Below, piece by piece: positions 16,614 through 25,616 of a stretch of 64,000 bases of DNA. This stretch comes from Bin75 sp965223955 (GTDB lineage Bacteria > Nitrospirota > Nitrospiria > Nitrospirales > UBA8639). The stretch is from NCBI GenBank assembly GCA_965223955.1, contig OZ245029.1, positions 558,001 through 622,000 of the forward strand, given 5' to 3'. Under the pieces are notes generated by a model. The model had not been told where the DNA came from. It did no database searches and was given only the letters and a program-made list of their open reading frames with translations. Position 1 is the stretch's first letter, and each line of letters begins with the position of its first letter. Both the position numbers and the translations under genes were made by a program.

Positions 16614-17873
16614 ATGCAGAAGATCAAAGCGGTCCGTACCGAGCGGGACTATCAAGCCGCGTTGGCCCGCATTGACGCGTTGATGGACGCCGCAGCCGGC
16701 AGCCGGGAAGGCGAGGAACTCGACGTGCTGGCCGACCTGGTCGAGTTGTACGAAACCAAGCACGAGCCCATGGGGTATCCGAGCCCCGTCGCCGCGATCG
16801 AGTTTCGTATGGACCAGGCCGGCCTCCGGCCGCGCGACTTGATCCCCTTCATCGGTAGCCGGGCCAAGGTCTCCGAGGTTCTTTCCGGGAAGCGGACACT
16901 CACCATGCCGATGGCGCGCGCGCTGAACGAGCATCTTGGCATTCCGGCGGATGTGCTGCTCCGGAAGCCGGACATACCGTCTGACAAGCCGTTGACCGGC
17001 GTCGAGTGGCATCGGTTCCCCCTAAAGGCAATGGCCAAGCGTGGATGGATTCCAACCGTCTCCGACCTGGCCAAGCATGCCGAAAAGTTGATCGGCGCGT
17101 TGATTGACCGTGCCGGCGGGCCAACCGTGGCGCCTGCCGCGCTGTACCGCAAAAGCGACCATCACCGCGTCAACGCCAAGACGGATGAACACGCCCTTAA
17201 GGCGTGGTGCTGGTACGTCCGGGCAACGGCGAACGAAACGCGGCCCAAGATTGTCTACCGGCCCGGGACGGTCACGTTGGACTTTCTTAAGCGGGTCGCC
17301 CGGTTCAGTCCGGAGACAGATGGGCCGCGACGCGCGCAAAACTTTCTGGCGAAGCACGGTATCCCGCTCGTGATCGTGCGCCACCTGAACAAGACATATC
17401 TCGACGGCGCCGCCCTCCGGCTGGGCGATGGGCGGCCGGTCATCGGCCTGACCCTGCGTTATGACCGCATCGACAATTTCTGGTTCTGCCTGCTGCATGA
17501 ATTGGCCCACGTGGGCCGCCACCTGGACCACAACCAGGGTGATACGTTCATCGACGACCTGTCGCTCCGTACGATGGAAGGAACGGGGGTGGACTCGCCG
17601 GAGACCCAGGCCGACGAATGGGCCGAGGAGGCGCTCATCCCGCGAGCAGTTTGGGAAGCAAGCGCGATTCAACGGCAGCCCAAACCCCAGGCCGTCTTGA
17701 ACCTCGCGCACGAGTTGCACATCCATCCCGCAATCGTAGCGGGCAGGATTCGGTACGAACGCCAGAACTACCGGCTCTTAACGCAATTCGTCGGAACCGG
17801 CGAAGTCCGGCAACAATTCCCTGATGAACCACGAGGCAAAAGAACGAAAGGGAGCAGGCGCACGAGGCATTGA
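16614..17873 (+). CDS. HigA-like antitoxin fused to an ImmA/IrrE metallopeptidase
   Basis: 419 residues. Residues ~40-125 form the HigA-type XRE domain (GLRPRDLIPFIGSRAKVSEV...LTMPMARALNEHLGI). The C-terminal third carries HELAH (H295, E296, H299), the zinc motif of ImmA/IrrE peptidases, with downstream QADEWAEEALIP supplying the further metal ligand and active-site surroundings. It follows HigB by one base. The fusion suggests an antitoxin that can process itself or another repressor, as ImmA does in mobile-element induction (inference). The last ~20 residues are basic and may be extension. Confidence 0.87.
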   Translation: MQKIKAVRTERDYQAALARIDALMDAAAGSREGEELDVLADLVELYETKHEPMGYPSPVAAIEFRMDQAGLRPRDLIPFIGSRAKVSEVLSGKRTLTMPMARALNEHLGIPADVLLRKPDIPSDKPLTGVEWHRFPLKAMAKRGWIPTVSDLAKHAEKLIGALIDRAGGPTVAPAALYRKSDHHRVNAKTDEHALKAWCWYVRATANETRPKIVYRPGTVTLDFLKRVARFSPETDGPRRAQNFLAKHGIPLVIVRHLNKTYLDGAALRLGDGRPVIGLTLRYDRIDNFWFCLLHELAHVGRHLDHNQGDTFIDDLSLRTMEGTGVDSPETQADEWAEEALIPRAVWEASAIQRQPKPQAVLNLAHELHIHPAIVAGRIRYERQNYRLLTQFVGTGEVRQQFPDEPRGKRTKGSRRTRH

Positions 17874-18014
17874 AAGAAATGCAGAGGCAAGCGTATGCAG
17901 GGGGAGGCGCAAAGGGTGTGCGCCCTTGCGGTTATCTCAAGACTCATCCAATTCCGATTTCTGTGAAGGATGGGCAAAACGAACCGTACAGATAAAACCA
18001 CAAGGAGTTGGCGT

Positions 18015-19214
18015 ATGCCAGTAACACAAATTGTACTTAAAGTTTTCGTCGCCTCCCCTCAAGATGTCGCTGAAGAGCGAGAAGTTTTGGAAGATGTCGT
18101 TCGTGAATTGAATAGCACATGGGCGGACACTCTTGGCATCCGCCTGGATGTCGTACGATGGGAGACTCATACAGCCCCTGGATTTGGTAAAGATCCACAG
18201 GATGTTATAAACAATCAGATTTCCGATAGTTACGATATTTTCATCGGTATTATGTGGACATGTTTTGGCACGCCTACGCCGCGAGCAGGTTCAGGCACGG
18301 AAGAAGAATTTTTGCGTGCTTATGCTCGTTATCAAGAAGAGCGCAACTCTGTGGACATAATGTTTTACTTTAAGACCGCTCCAATTTCTCCTGTAGATAT
18401 AAACCCAGATCAGTTGCGAGCCATTTTGGAGTTTCGCTCAAAAGTGAGCGATTTCGGCGGTCTCTACAATGAATTTGCCGCTATTGAAGAGTTCCATAAC
18501 AGTTTAATGCGGCATCTTAGTATGACAGTCCAAAAATGGAAGAAGCGATTAGATAATAACCCTACTGGGGAACCTGTTACGGCACACAGGGAAATCGTAG
18601 ACGTGCCAGAAGACAATCGCATTGAAGAGAAGGAAGAAGAAGGACTTATTGATTTAATTGAATCTGCCAATGATTCTATGTCAAAGGTCCAAGAAGTAAT
18701 CGAGCGCATGGCAAATGCGACGGGCGATCTCTCGAATAAATTAAATCAACGAAGCGAAGAAGTGAAGCAATTTTCGGCTTCAGGCAACAAGCAGAATCTC
18801 AAATTGGTTAAGCGAATTACCGCGAACACAGCCCTTGATTTTGACGATTATGTTGTGCGAATGAAAGCTGAAATTCCGCGCTACTCTCAGTTCTTCAATG
18901 GGACGATGGCAGCGTTCAGTCGGGCGGCAACGATAACTTCTAGCTTCGACATTGACAATTCTGATGATCTTCAACGCACACTTGATAGTATTGTAACCCT
19001 CAGATCCTCAATCACCGAATCCCAAGAAAATATGAAAAACTTTCAGATAGCTATAGAAGAAATGCCCCGAATGACGACCGCCTTAAATCGTGCTCGGCGA
19101 AACGCAATAACGATGCTGGACGAGTTGGATAGTGAGTTGAATGCCAGTGAACGACAGACGCGCGACGTGGAGAATTTATTGTCTGAATTAGTCAAGCAAA
19201 GAAAAAACTATTGA
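18015..19214 (+). CDS. DUF4062-domain protein with long coiled-coil tail
   Basis: 399 residues from ATG 18015, decided by AAGGAG 9 bases upstream. Residues ~5-120 match the DUF4062 pattern (KVFVASPQDVAEEREVLEDV, then SYDIFIGIMW and GTEEEF), a Rossmann-like TIR-related fold. From ~205 to the end the sequence is charged, leucine-rich and probably coiled coil. DUF4062 proteins are frequent in defence islands, often as sensors joined to other effectors; here there is no obvious effector domain. Codon usage is AT-richer than in the flanking genes, consistent with transfer. Next come an RM scar and the GNAT-PIN gene. Confidence 0.78.
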   Translation: MPVTQIVLKVFVASPQDVAEEREVLEDVVRELNSTWADTLGIRLDVVRWETHTAPGFGKDPQDVINNQISDSYDIFIGIMWTCFGTPTPRAGSGTEEEFLRAYARYQEERNSVDIMFYFKTAPISPVDINPDQLRAILEFRSKVSDFGGLYNEFAAIEEFHNSLMRHLSMTVQKWKKRLDNNPTGEPVTAHREIVDVPEDNRIEEKEEEGLIDLIESANDSMSKVQEVIERMANATGDLSNKLNQRSEEVKQFSASGNKQNLKLVKRITANTALDFDDYVVRMKAEIPRYSQFFNGTMAAFSRAATITSSFDIDNSDDLQRTLDSIVTLRSSITESQENMKNFQIAIEEMPRMTTALNRARRNAITMLDELDSELNASERQTRDVENLLSELVKQRKNY

Positions 19215-19313
19215 GGGAGATTGAGTGGTCAAAAATATCTTCATCATTAAGTTACGTCGCTAGCCACGCCAAGAGATGAAATTTTGATTATTGTCGCCGA
19301 CTTTAAATGACCC

Positions 19314-19552
19314 ATGCCAAAACCCACGGAACACAAAACCGTCCACGGCCGAATTGCGGAAAATCTTGAATTACGAAATGGGATTGAAATAAATGAAAGC
19401 AAATGGTCACGAAGTCGGCGGATGCTGGCAAACTGGAAACGGAGATAGATCAACGGGTCTATGTGTTGTACGGAGTGATGATTGAAGAAAGCGCGGTAGT
19501 TGAACAAAATACATTACATGAAAACGACAATCTCAAAACTGACCCTTCATGA
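19314..19552 (+). pseudogene. Scar of a restriction-modification locus
   Basis: Two relics lie back to back. From ATG 19314 the frame reads MPKPTEHKTVHGRIAENLE, like the N-terminus of some type I HsdR subunits (PTEHKTVQxRI). From ATG 19403 another frame reads KLETEIDQRVYVLYG followed by EESAVVE, like the C-terminus of Eco57I/BREX-type adenine methylases (ExEIDxxVYxLYG). Neither has the body of the protein. The simplest reading is a deletion that removed almost the whole RM locus. Confidence 0.5.
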
Positions 19553-21530
19553 TCTCGACGCGGTGGATAAGCTAATGGTACGGCATAGTCGGACGATTGG
19601 TTTTCTGACCCGAGAGACGATTAAAGTCTATCTTGAAAAAGAGTGCGTTTTAGGAGCCAAAACTGACGATGGGCAACTTATCGGTTACCTGCTCTATGGA
19701 GCTTATCCAAATCGCTTTCGAATAGGCCAGATCTGTGTAGCGCAAACATTCCAGGGGCGAGGCATAGCAAGGCAACTCGTTGATCAACTAAAAGCATCTG
19801 CCACCAATCAGAAGGTCATTCAACTTCGCTGTCGGCGCGATTTTCCTGCACACGGTATGTGGCCTAAATTGGGATTTTTTCCCTTGGATGAAAGACCCGG
19901 ACGATCTTCGGCTGGACACCTTTTGACGCTTTGGCATCTTACTCTCGCCCCCAAAGATCAATTAAGTCTATTTCAGGCCAATGCAGCAGATGAGACTCTT
20001 GATGTCGCCATTGATGCACAGATTTTCTTCGATTTTGATGAACCAGATAGTGCCAAAACAAAGCCTTCCAAAGCTCTTCTTGCCGATTTTTTAGTAGATT
20101 CTCTCAGTCTCTGGATAACCGATGAACTGTTCGTCGAAATCAATCGTAAGCAAGACAAAACCCAGCGTGAAAAAGAACGGCAGAGAGCTCATGAATTTCC
20201 AAGAGTAGAGTGCAAGGGCCAGTCGGCCGAGCATTTTGAAGCCGCCTTGAGGCCACTTTTTACGAGTAACACCGCCAGCATGCAATCCGATATTAGGCAT
20301 TTAGCAAAGGTTGCGGCGTCCGACATAGGTACATTTGTTACCCGGGACAGAGTCCTCTTGGAAAAAGCAGGAGACATTTCTGCCCTGACGAACGTACAGG
20401 TAATGTCACCCACTGAGTTAAGCATGCAACTACATGAACTTTCGAATGGTCCAGACTATGCACCTACTCGTGTGTCGGGTCCCGATCTTAAATGGCGGCG
20501 TTTCTCCGTTGATGATTTTGCATCCTTTCCTTTTACCGCTTTGCTCAACAAAGGGGAAAGGCAAGGTCAATTCAGGGAAAAATTAGAATCGTTTCTCGCA
20601 CTTACCGCGCAGTACGAGTGCGAGATCCTCCTGTCCGGGAATGACATTGTCGCAATTCGTGTTCTCGAAAACGGCAGTGATAACACACTCACCGTACACT
20701 TGGGCAGAGTCGTACAATCTGCTGACCGCTCATTATTCCAAAGCTTTTTGGTTGCAGATACTGTTGAGAAGGCTGTAGCAAAAAACCTTGGGATGGTGAA
20801 GTTTGAGAAAACGTTGCTTGCCCCTAGCTTGATACCGAGCCTTTTGCCGATAGGCTTTACAGAATGTAACGATAGTTTCGTGCGATTTTGCTTTGCCCGC
20901 TGCCTGGACCGTCAAAAAGTATCGTCTGCAATCGCTGAATTATATCCCGAATCCACAAGCACCTATCTGAATTTGTCAGATCTTGAGCTTGAAAGGTGTT
21001 GCTCCCCTCTTAGCTTAGAAGACACAGACCAGAGGTATTTTTTGATTCCGGTTCGTCCAGGCTACGCAATGAGCCTCGTTGATAGACACGGGTCGTCTAA
21101 CGATTTATTCGGTGGGGAAACCAGTGTGTTGTTACGCTGGGACAACGTCTATTACCGAAAAAAGTCGCATCATAAGACACTGCAACCCCCGGCCCGTATT
21201 CTGTGGTATGCAAGTGGAAACCAGAAACAAATTGTAGCTTCGTCTTATCTGGACGAAGTTGAGATAGGCGCCGCCAAAGGTCTTTTCAAGCAATTCAAAA
21301 AATTCGGGATATTGGAATGGAATGATATTTATAAAATGTGCAAAGGCGATCCATCAAACGAGATTATGGCATTGAAATTCTCTCATACGTTTGCTTTTCG
21401 AAAACCGGTTTCATTGGATTCAATCAGAACGGTATTTCGGGAGAATGGAACTGGACTGTGGCTGCAATCTCCGTTAAAACTCTCAGCGACAATATTCCAC
21501 AAACTGTTTCAACTTGGATACCCGAATTAG
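19518..21530 (+). CDS. GNAT-PIN-GNAT-like-ASCH/EVE-like fusion protein
   Basis: 671 residues from ATG 19518 (TTG 19500 possible). Domains in order: GNAT acetyltransferase (~5-145) with acetyl-CoA loop QGRGIA; PIN-like nuclease (~165-315) with acidic residues in AIDAQIF, DELFVEINR, SDIRHLAK and VTRDR; a degenerate second GNAT-like part (~335-480); and a C-terminal EVE/PUA-ASCH-like part (~535-660: RILWYASG...VASSYLDEVEIG...FGILEWNDI). PIN domains cleave RNA; GNAT toxins acetylate aminoacyl-tRNA. The combination suggests an RNA-targeting effector with a modified-nucleotide reader (inference). The partner ASCH gene follows 2 bases later. AT-rich codon usage indicates transfer. Confidence 0.78.
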   Translation: MKTTISKLTLHDLDAVDKLMVRHSRTIGFLTRETIKVYLEKECVLGAKTDDGQLIGYLLYGAYPNRFRIGQICVAQTFQGRGIARQLVDQLKASATNQKVIQLRCRRDFPAHGMWPKLGFFPLDERPGRSSAGHLLTLWHLTLAPKDQLSLFQANAADETLDVAIDAQIFFDFDEPDSAKTKPSKALLADFLVDSLSLWITDELFVEINRKQDKTQREKERQRAHEFPRVECKGQSAEHFEAALRPLFTSNTASMQSDIRHLAKVAASDIGTFVTRDRVLLEKAGDISALTNVQVMSPTELSMQLHELSNGPDYAPTRVSGPDLKWRRFSVDDFASFPFTALLNKGERQGQFREKLESFLALTAQYECEILLSGNDIVAIRVLENGSDNTLTVHLGRVVQSADRSLFQSFLVADTVEKAVAKNLGMVKFEKTLLAPSLIPSLLPIGFTECNDSFVRFCFARCLDRQKVSSAIAELYPESTSTYLNLSDLELERCCSPLSLEDTDQRYFLIPVRPGYAMSLVDRHGSSNDLFGGETSVLLRWDNVYYRKKSHHKTLQPPARILWYASGNQKQIVASSYLDEVEIGAAKGLFKQFKKFGILEWNDIYKMCKGDPSNEIMALKFSHTFAFRKPVSLDSIRTVFRENGTGLWLQSPLKLSATIFHKLFQLGYPN

Positions 21531-21532
21531 TA

Positions 21533-22012
21533 ATGGACACGACAACTGAACCTTTACTTTTCTCTTTGAAACCTCGCTATGCGGACTTGGTTTTCGATGG
21601 TCTCAAGGGGGCTGAATTACGAAGGCGTATTACTTCATGTATGGAAAATCGTGAGGTGTTTATTTATGTTACCAGTCCCGTCAGGCAACTCCGTGGCGGT
21701 TTTCGTGTTGGACATGTGTGGAGGGGTACCCCCAATGAAGTATGGAGACAGGTATCCAAACTCGCTGGGATCCGCAAGCGCGATTTCGATGCTTACTATG
21801 CCGGGCGGCCTGTTGCGTATGCTTTGGAAATTACGGCCGTTTGGGAATATAAAAACCCCGTAAGCCTGAACACGCTGGGAAATCGATTCCCGGATTTCGT
21901 TGTTCCACAGTCTTGGCGGTACGTCCGACCAGAAGAGAACCGGTTATTTCGAAAGATGAAACGTCTGACGAAAAAGCCGGAACATGCAGGGATCTTGAGT
22001 GCAGTGGGGTAA
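21533..22012 (+). CDS. ASCH-domain protein, partner of the GNAT-PIN fusion
   Basis: 159 residues starting 2 bases after the stop of the GNAT-PIN gene, so very probably translationally coupled. The N-terminus LFSLKPRYADLVFDGLKGAE is the ASCH signature (LxxxP.YAxLIxxGxKxxElR), followed by the beta core and YALEITAVWEY. ASCH domains have a PUA-like fold and bind RNA or modified nucleotides; some are nucleases or amidohydrolases. Possible roles are guide/antitoxin for the upstream effector or a second RNA-binding subunit. The C-terminal 40 residues are basic. Confidence 0.8.
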   Translation: MDTTTEPLLFSLKPRYADLVFDGLKGAELRRRITSCMENREVFIYVTSPVRQLRGGFRVGHVWRGTPNEVWRQVSKLAGIRKRDFDAYYAGRPVAYALEITAVWEYKNPVSLNTLGNRFPDFVVPQSWRYVRPEENRLFRKMKRLTKKPEHAGILSAVG

Positions 22013-22318
22013 TGTGTGGCGAATCATAGCCTGTTGGCTTGCCACATGTTCTTTTTATGGTCACCGTCGAATGGCCCTCCCAAAAAACTAGGACACGGGT
22101 TCTGCGTTACAGGCTGGTATAAAGCCGGCAACTGGGGCCTTGTGTAGTCTGAATATCGATTAGGCCATTCACCGCAATGGATGGGAGAAATTCGCACTGC
22201 GCAGTTACGGTATTGGATTGAGTGACTGGTTTGTAGTAGATCGGGCTATGCGCACAATCTCAGTTGGTTGCGGGTAGGCGCAATTATTCTTCAGATTCGG
22301 AGCCCAAAAGTGGGAATA

Positions 22319-23533
22319 GTGAAATCACGATGGCTCGAAGATCAAGAACGTGGGTGGTCTTCGTTCGACGACAAGTTCGCGTGCCCAGAGTGCTTCGAAG
22401 ACCCAGATATACGAGAGTTCATACAGCAGATTGCCTGCGAGCACGAGTGCTCATATTGCGGCAAGTCGCCAACCGATGAGCCTATAGCAGCTGATATGAA
22501 TGAGATCATGGAATTTATCATGGAAGGAGTCCAGGTTGAGTGGGGCGATCCAAATGACGAGGGGATGTCTTGGGAATCTCGAGAAGGGGGTTGGCTTGGT
22601 AGAGTATTGGATAGCGACGAACTATTCGATGAGATTGGATTTTACACGGCCAACGACAAATTATACCGGGATATCTGTGGTGCACTCGGAGATCGTCTAT
22701 GGTGCCAGCGTAACCTGTACGGACTGCTCCCACAGCAGGAATTGTTTTCGGATTGGAAGTACTTCTGTTACGTAGTCACATACGAAACCAGGTTCGTCTT
22801 CTACAAGATGAAAGGCAATTCCGAACGTTACTCCGTCGGTCAGGAGCCTGTTCCGCCCCATCTCATTTTGGATACGTTAGGGCAGCTGGTTCGGCAAATG
22901 GGCTTGATCACAGCCATCCCTTCTGGCACAGAATTCTTTCGAGCAAGAGTGCCTGAGAAGAACGAAGTGTGCTCGACGATCGCTGAATTAGGGCCACCCC
23001 CCGCAAACCGCGCGGGCTCTAATCGAATGAGTCCGGCCGGGATTCCCATGTTCTACGCGTCGGGAGATAAACTGACAGCCGTGAAGGAGGTCGCTCATGG
23101 TGTCAAGTACCCGGCAGTGGCTATGGTCGGCACCTTCGTCACCTTGAAGGAGCTCAGGGTGCTTGATTTAACAAACGTACCACCAGTACCAGGCCACTTC
23201 GATCGAGCTAAGGGTGAGATTCGTCCAGCATGCATTTTCCTGAATGCGTTCGTAGAAGACTTAGCGAAGCCGGTGGTGAAGGACGCCCAGGAGCATGTTG
23301 AGTACGTTCCTTCCCAAGTAGTCACGGAGTATTTTCGGCATATCTTTAGAGACGACGATGAACTACCGATCCACGGCATACTGTTTCCCAGTGCGGTCAA
23401 TGATGGTGGTACGTCTTGTGCCTTGTTCTTTGGGCCGGTTGCTGATGAAAAATTCTTTGGCCGCGAGAATGCTGTTGATCAATGGATGGAGTTGAAGCAA
23501 CCGGTGGATAAGAAAACTCTGCAGTGGCAATAG
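22319..23533 (+). CDS. RES-domain protein with HEPN/RES N-terminal domain
   Basis: 404 residues if begun at GTG 22319 (VKSRWLEDQERGW), the usual N-terminus of this family; an upstream start at 22268 is weak. A four-cysteine ribbon (CPECF...CSYCGK, residues ~20-46) leads the HEPN/RES-NTD1 part. The RES domain occupies ~215-385, with FFRARVP, SNRMSPAGIPMFYAS and VKEVAHG. RES toxins degrade NAD+ by phosphorolysis. No Xre antitoxin precedes it, so it may be an NAD-depleting defence effector and not a classical toxin (inference). A second, frameshifted relative lies at 48601. Confidence 0.82.
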   Translation: MKSRWLEDQERGWSSFDDKFACPECFEDPDIREFIQQIACEHECSYCGKSPTDEPIAADMNEIMEFIMEGVQVEWGDPNDEGMSWESREGGWLGRVLDSDELFDEIGFYTANDKLYRDICGALGDRLWCQRNLYGLLPQQELFSDWKYFCYVVTYETRFVFYKMKGNSERYSVGQEPVPPHLILDTLGQLVRQMGLITAIPSGTEFFRARVPEKNEVCSTIAELGPPPANRAGSNRMSPAGIPMFYASGDKLTAVKEVAHGVKYPAVAMVGTFVTLKELRVLDLTNVPPVPGHFDRAKGEIRPACIFLNAFVEDLAKPVVKDAQEHVEYVPSQVVTEYFRHIFRDDDELPIHGILFPSAVNDGGTSCALFFGPVADEKFFGRENAVDQWMELKQPVDKKTLQWQ

Positions 23534-23922
23534 TCGCACTTTTCATATGTCGTACTTGAAGTAGTGTCACCAGCGTTCCGGCTGAACTTCTCGGCTAGAA
23601 GTAGCTATCCAATCCTGTCCGAATATTTGATCGTTATTGGCTTGCTTTTGAGCATCCCTTCAATGCCGGTCTAGATCGAGAGTGAGGAAGTGGTGGCAGT
23701 GGGGAAGTGGTCGCTCGAAGCGTGTTCCACTGTCGCGGAGTGGTCGGCTTTGCCAGCGGTGCGTTTGCTTGTCAAATCGTCGCTGCCTTTCTTGCCTCTT
23801 CAGGGAAAAGAAGGCGGCATGAGATGGCAGGGCTATGAAAGACAAGACAGCTATGGGGGGGCGCGATAAAGAGACGTTTACGGGGCTATGGAAACTACGA
23901 GATTCCTCGCTACGCTCGGAAT

Positions 23923-25002
23923 GGGAATAAATGCCAAAAAGAGTTGGGGATAATGGAAGAAAGTTGTTGGATGACGGTAAGTTACCGCTATTTGTATTGA
24001 AGGCGTTCAACAAAGTGAGGCTGGGATGAGCAAAAAAGCCCTGTCCGCAGTGTGGCTCGAAGGAGGTGCAGCGCTATGGCATCAACCGACAAGGCAAACA
24101 ACGCTGGCATTGTCGCCAATGTGCGCGCACCTTCATATGGCGCAATCCGGCCAACCGCTACCAGCAGCGACGGGTATGGTTCAAACGCTGGATTATGGAG
24201 GGCTACACCGTCCGCCAACTGGCCGCCCACAGTGGCTACAGCCCGCGGACGCTTCATCGAATCATTGCGCATTGATTGCAACAGCCACCTCCCCTGGCGG
24301 GCGAGTTCTCGGCGGCCCGCCATCTGATCCTCGATGGCACCTTTCTGGATCGCCGGAAAGGCGTCTTTGCGGTGATGGATGCGGCCCGCTTCGCCGTGGT
24401 GTATGCGGCCCCCGAAATGGCGGAGGGCCCTGCGCATTTGCAGCCGTTTTGCACCACGCTGGCCCACCACGGGTTAACGCCTTGCAGTGCGACCGTCGAT
24501 GGCAACCTGCACTTGCTCCGGATCTTGCGCCAAGTGTGGCCGACGATCGTCATTCAACGCTGTCTGGTCCACATCCAACGGCAAGGCCTCAGTTGGTGTC
24601 GCCAGTCGCCCAAACGTCCAGACGCCCGGCACCTGCGCGCCTTGTTTCGCCACGTCATGGCGATCCGCACCGTGGCCGAGCGGGATCAGTTCATCGCTCA
24701 GGTGCAGGCCTGGGAGGCACGGTACGGGCAGCGCCTGGCACGCCAGGCCGAACGAGGGCGCGTTTTCAGCGATCTCAAACGTGCCCGGAGTATGTTACTC
24801 GCCGCCTTGCCAAACATGTTTCACTATCTCGACGATCCCGTGATCCCGAAATCCACCAACGCCTTAGAGGGATATTTCGCCCGACTCAAACACAAGTATC
24901 GGCAACACCGCGGGCTCGTACGGCCCCATCGGAATGCCTATTTGCAATGGTATGTCTATCTTTGCCCTCGATAGAAACCAACTCTTTTTGGCATTTATTC
25001 CC
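23923..25002 (+). mobile_element. IS element (IS1249/IS256-like) with perfect 25-bp inverted repeats and 5-bp target duplication
   Basis: Left end 23923-23947 and right end 24978-25002 are exact 25-bp inverted repeats (GGGAATAAATGCC...). Both ends are flanked by GGAAT (23918-23922, 25003-25007). The target was a family C REP repeat (CTACGCTCGGAATGAC). Total 1080 bp. Perfect ends imply a recent insertion although its transposase is broken. Confidence 0.92.
24026..24974 (+). pseudogene. IS1249/IS256-like (MULE-type) transposase, frameshifted and nonsense
   Basis: ATG 24026 reads MSKK and then leaves frame: the run of six A should be five to give KPCPQCGSKEVQRYGINRQG, the zinc-ribbon head. A second lesion is TGA at 24273-24275 between RIIAH and LQQPPP, in frame with the rest. 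The C-terminal part (24276-24974) is the MULE-like DDE core: LILDGTFLDRRKG with D, TVDGNLHLL with D, and NALEGYFARLKHKYR with E. No intact transposase remains in this copy. Confidence 0.85.
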
Positions 25003-25023
25003 GGAATGACAACGTAAGAGGCA

Positions 25024-25112
25024 CTGGATTCCTTCTCTGACTGGATCCCCGATTAGATCCTCGATTACTAACGTCGAGGACAGGCGTCGGGGACAAGCGT
25101 CGAGGATGACAG
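25024..25112 (+). repeat. Intergenic repeat, family B
   Basis: ACTGGATTCC, CTGGATCCCCGATTA, GATCCTCGATTACTAACGTC and the GTCGGGGACAAGCGTCGAGG unit ending in GATGACAG; nearly identical to 9631-9718. Confidence 0.75.
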
Positions 25113-25327
25113 AGGGGGAGGAAGGCGAGGATGACAGAAAGGGAGAAGCAGGTACTACGAGATCCTTCTCTTCGTTCAGGATGACCATTTCTTAGAAGAT
25201 AGCGGCATGAGATGGCGCGGGTGCAACTGCAAAACATATGAATAGCCCTCACCCTACCCTCTCCTACCGGGAGAGGATGGGCCGCGCCATTTAGCGAATG
25301 GCATGAGGAAGAAAAAGTACGCGTTCG

Positions 25328-25612
25328 TCAGGCACCGGCAGGCCGTACCTGTTTGGCTATTTCTGCACCGCGGTTGCGTTCGACCAGGGCCACGTCGTAT
25401 TGGCTCTGGAGTGCGAGCCAGAAACGGGGACGGTTGCCGAAATAGTGGCCAAGCCGCACCGCGGTCTCGGCGGTGATCGAGCGGCGGCCGTTCAAGATGT
25501 CCGTGATACGGCCAGAGGGCACGCCGAGGGCTAAGGCCAACCGATTGGCGCTCAAGTTGCGCGCCTCAAGCTCGCGCTTCAACAATCTGCCGGGGTGTGC
25601 AATAGGGTGCAT
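25328..25612 (-). CDS. higA: HigA antitoxin
   Basis: 94 residues from ATG 25612, preceded by AGAGGA at good spacing; a longer frame starts at 25639. The XRE helix-turn-helix follows the HigA pattern (MHPIAHPGRLLKRELEARNL, SANRLALALGVPSGRITDIL, then GRRSITAETAVRLGHYFG). It lies 4 bases after the HigB gene, in the toxin-first order typical of higBA. It represses its own operon and neutralises HigB in the known family. Confidence 0.9.
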   Translation of the reverse strand: MHPIAHPGRLLKRELEARNLSANRLALALGVPSGRITDILNGRRSITAETAVRLGHYFGNRPRFWLALQSQYDVALVERNRGAEIAKQVRPAGA

Positions 25613-25616
25613 GGTT

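Noticed and set aside
24026..24060. Programmed frameshift at AAAAAAG in the IS1249/IS256-like transposase
   Set aside because: The needed shift is +1 (or -2), not the -1 that this heptamer supports, and a second lesion (UGA) exists. Treated as a pseudogene.
10963..24974. UGA recoding as tryptophan or selenocysteine, because two transposases have one internal UGA each
   Set aside because: Many intact genes here end in UGA and use UGG for Trp. No SECIS-like hairpin was apparent. Independent decay is simpler.
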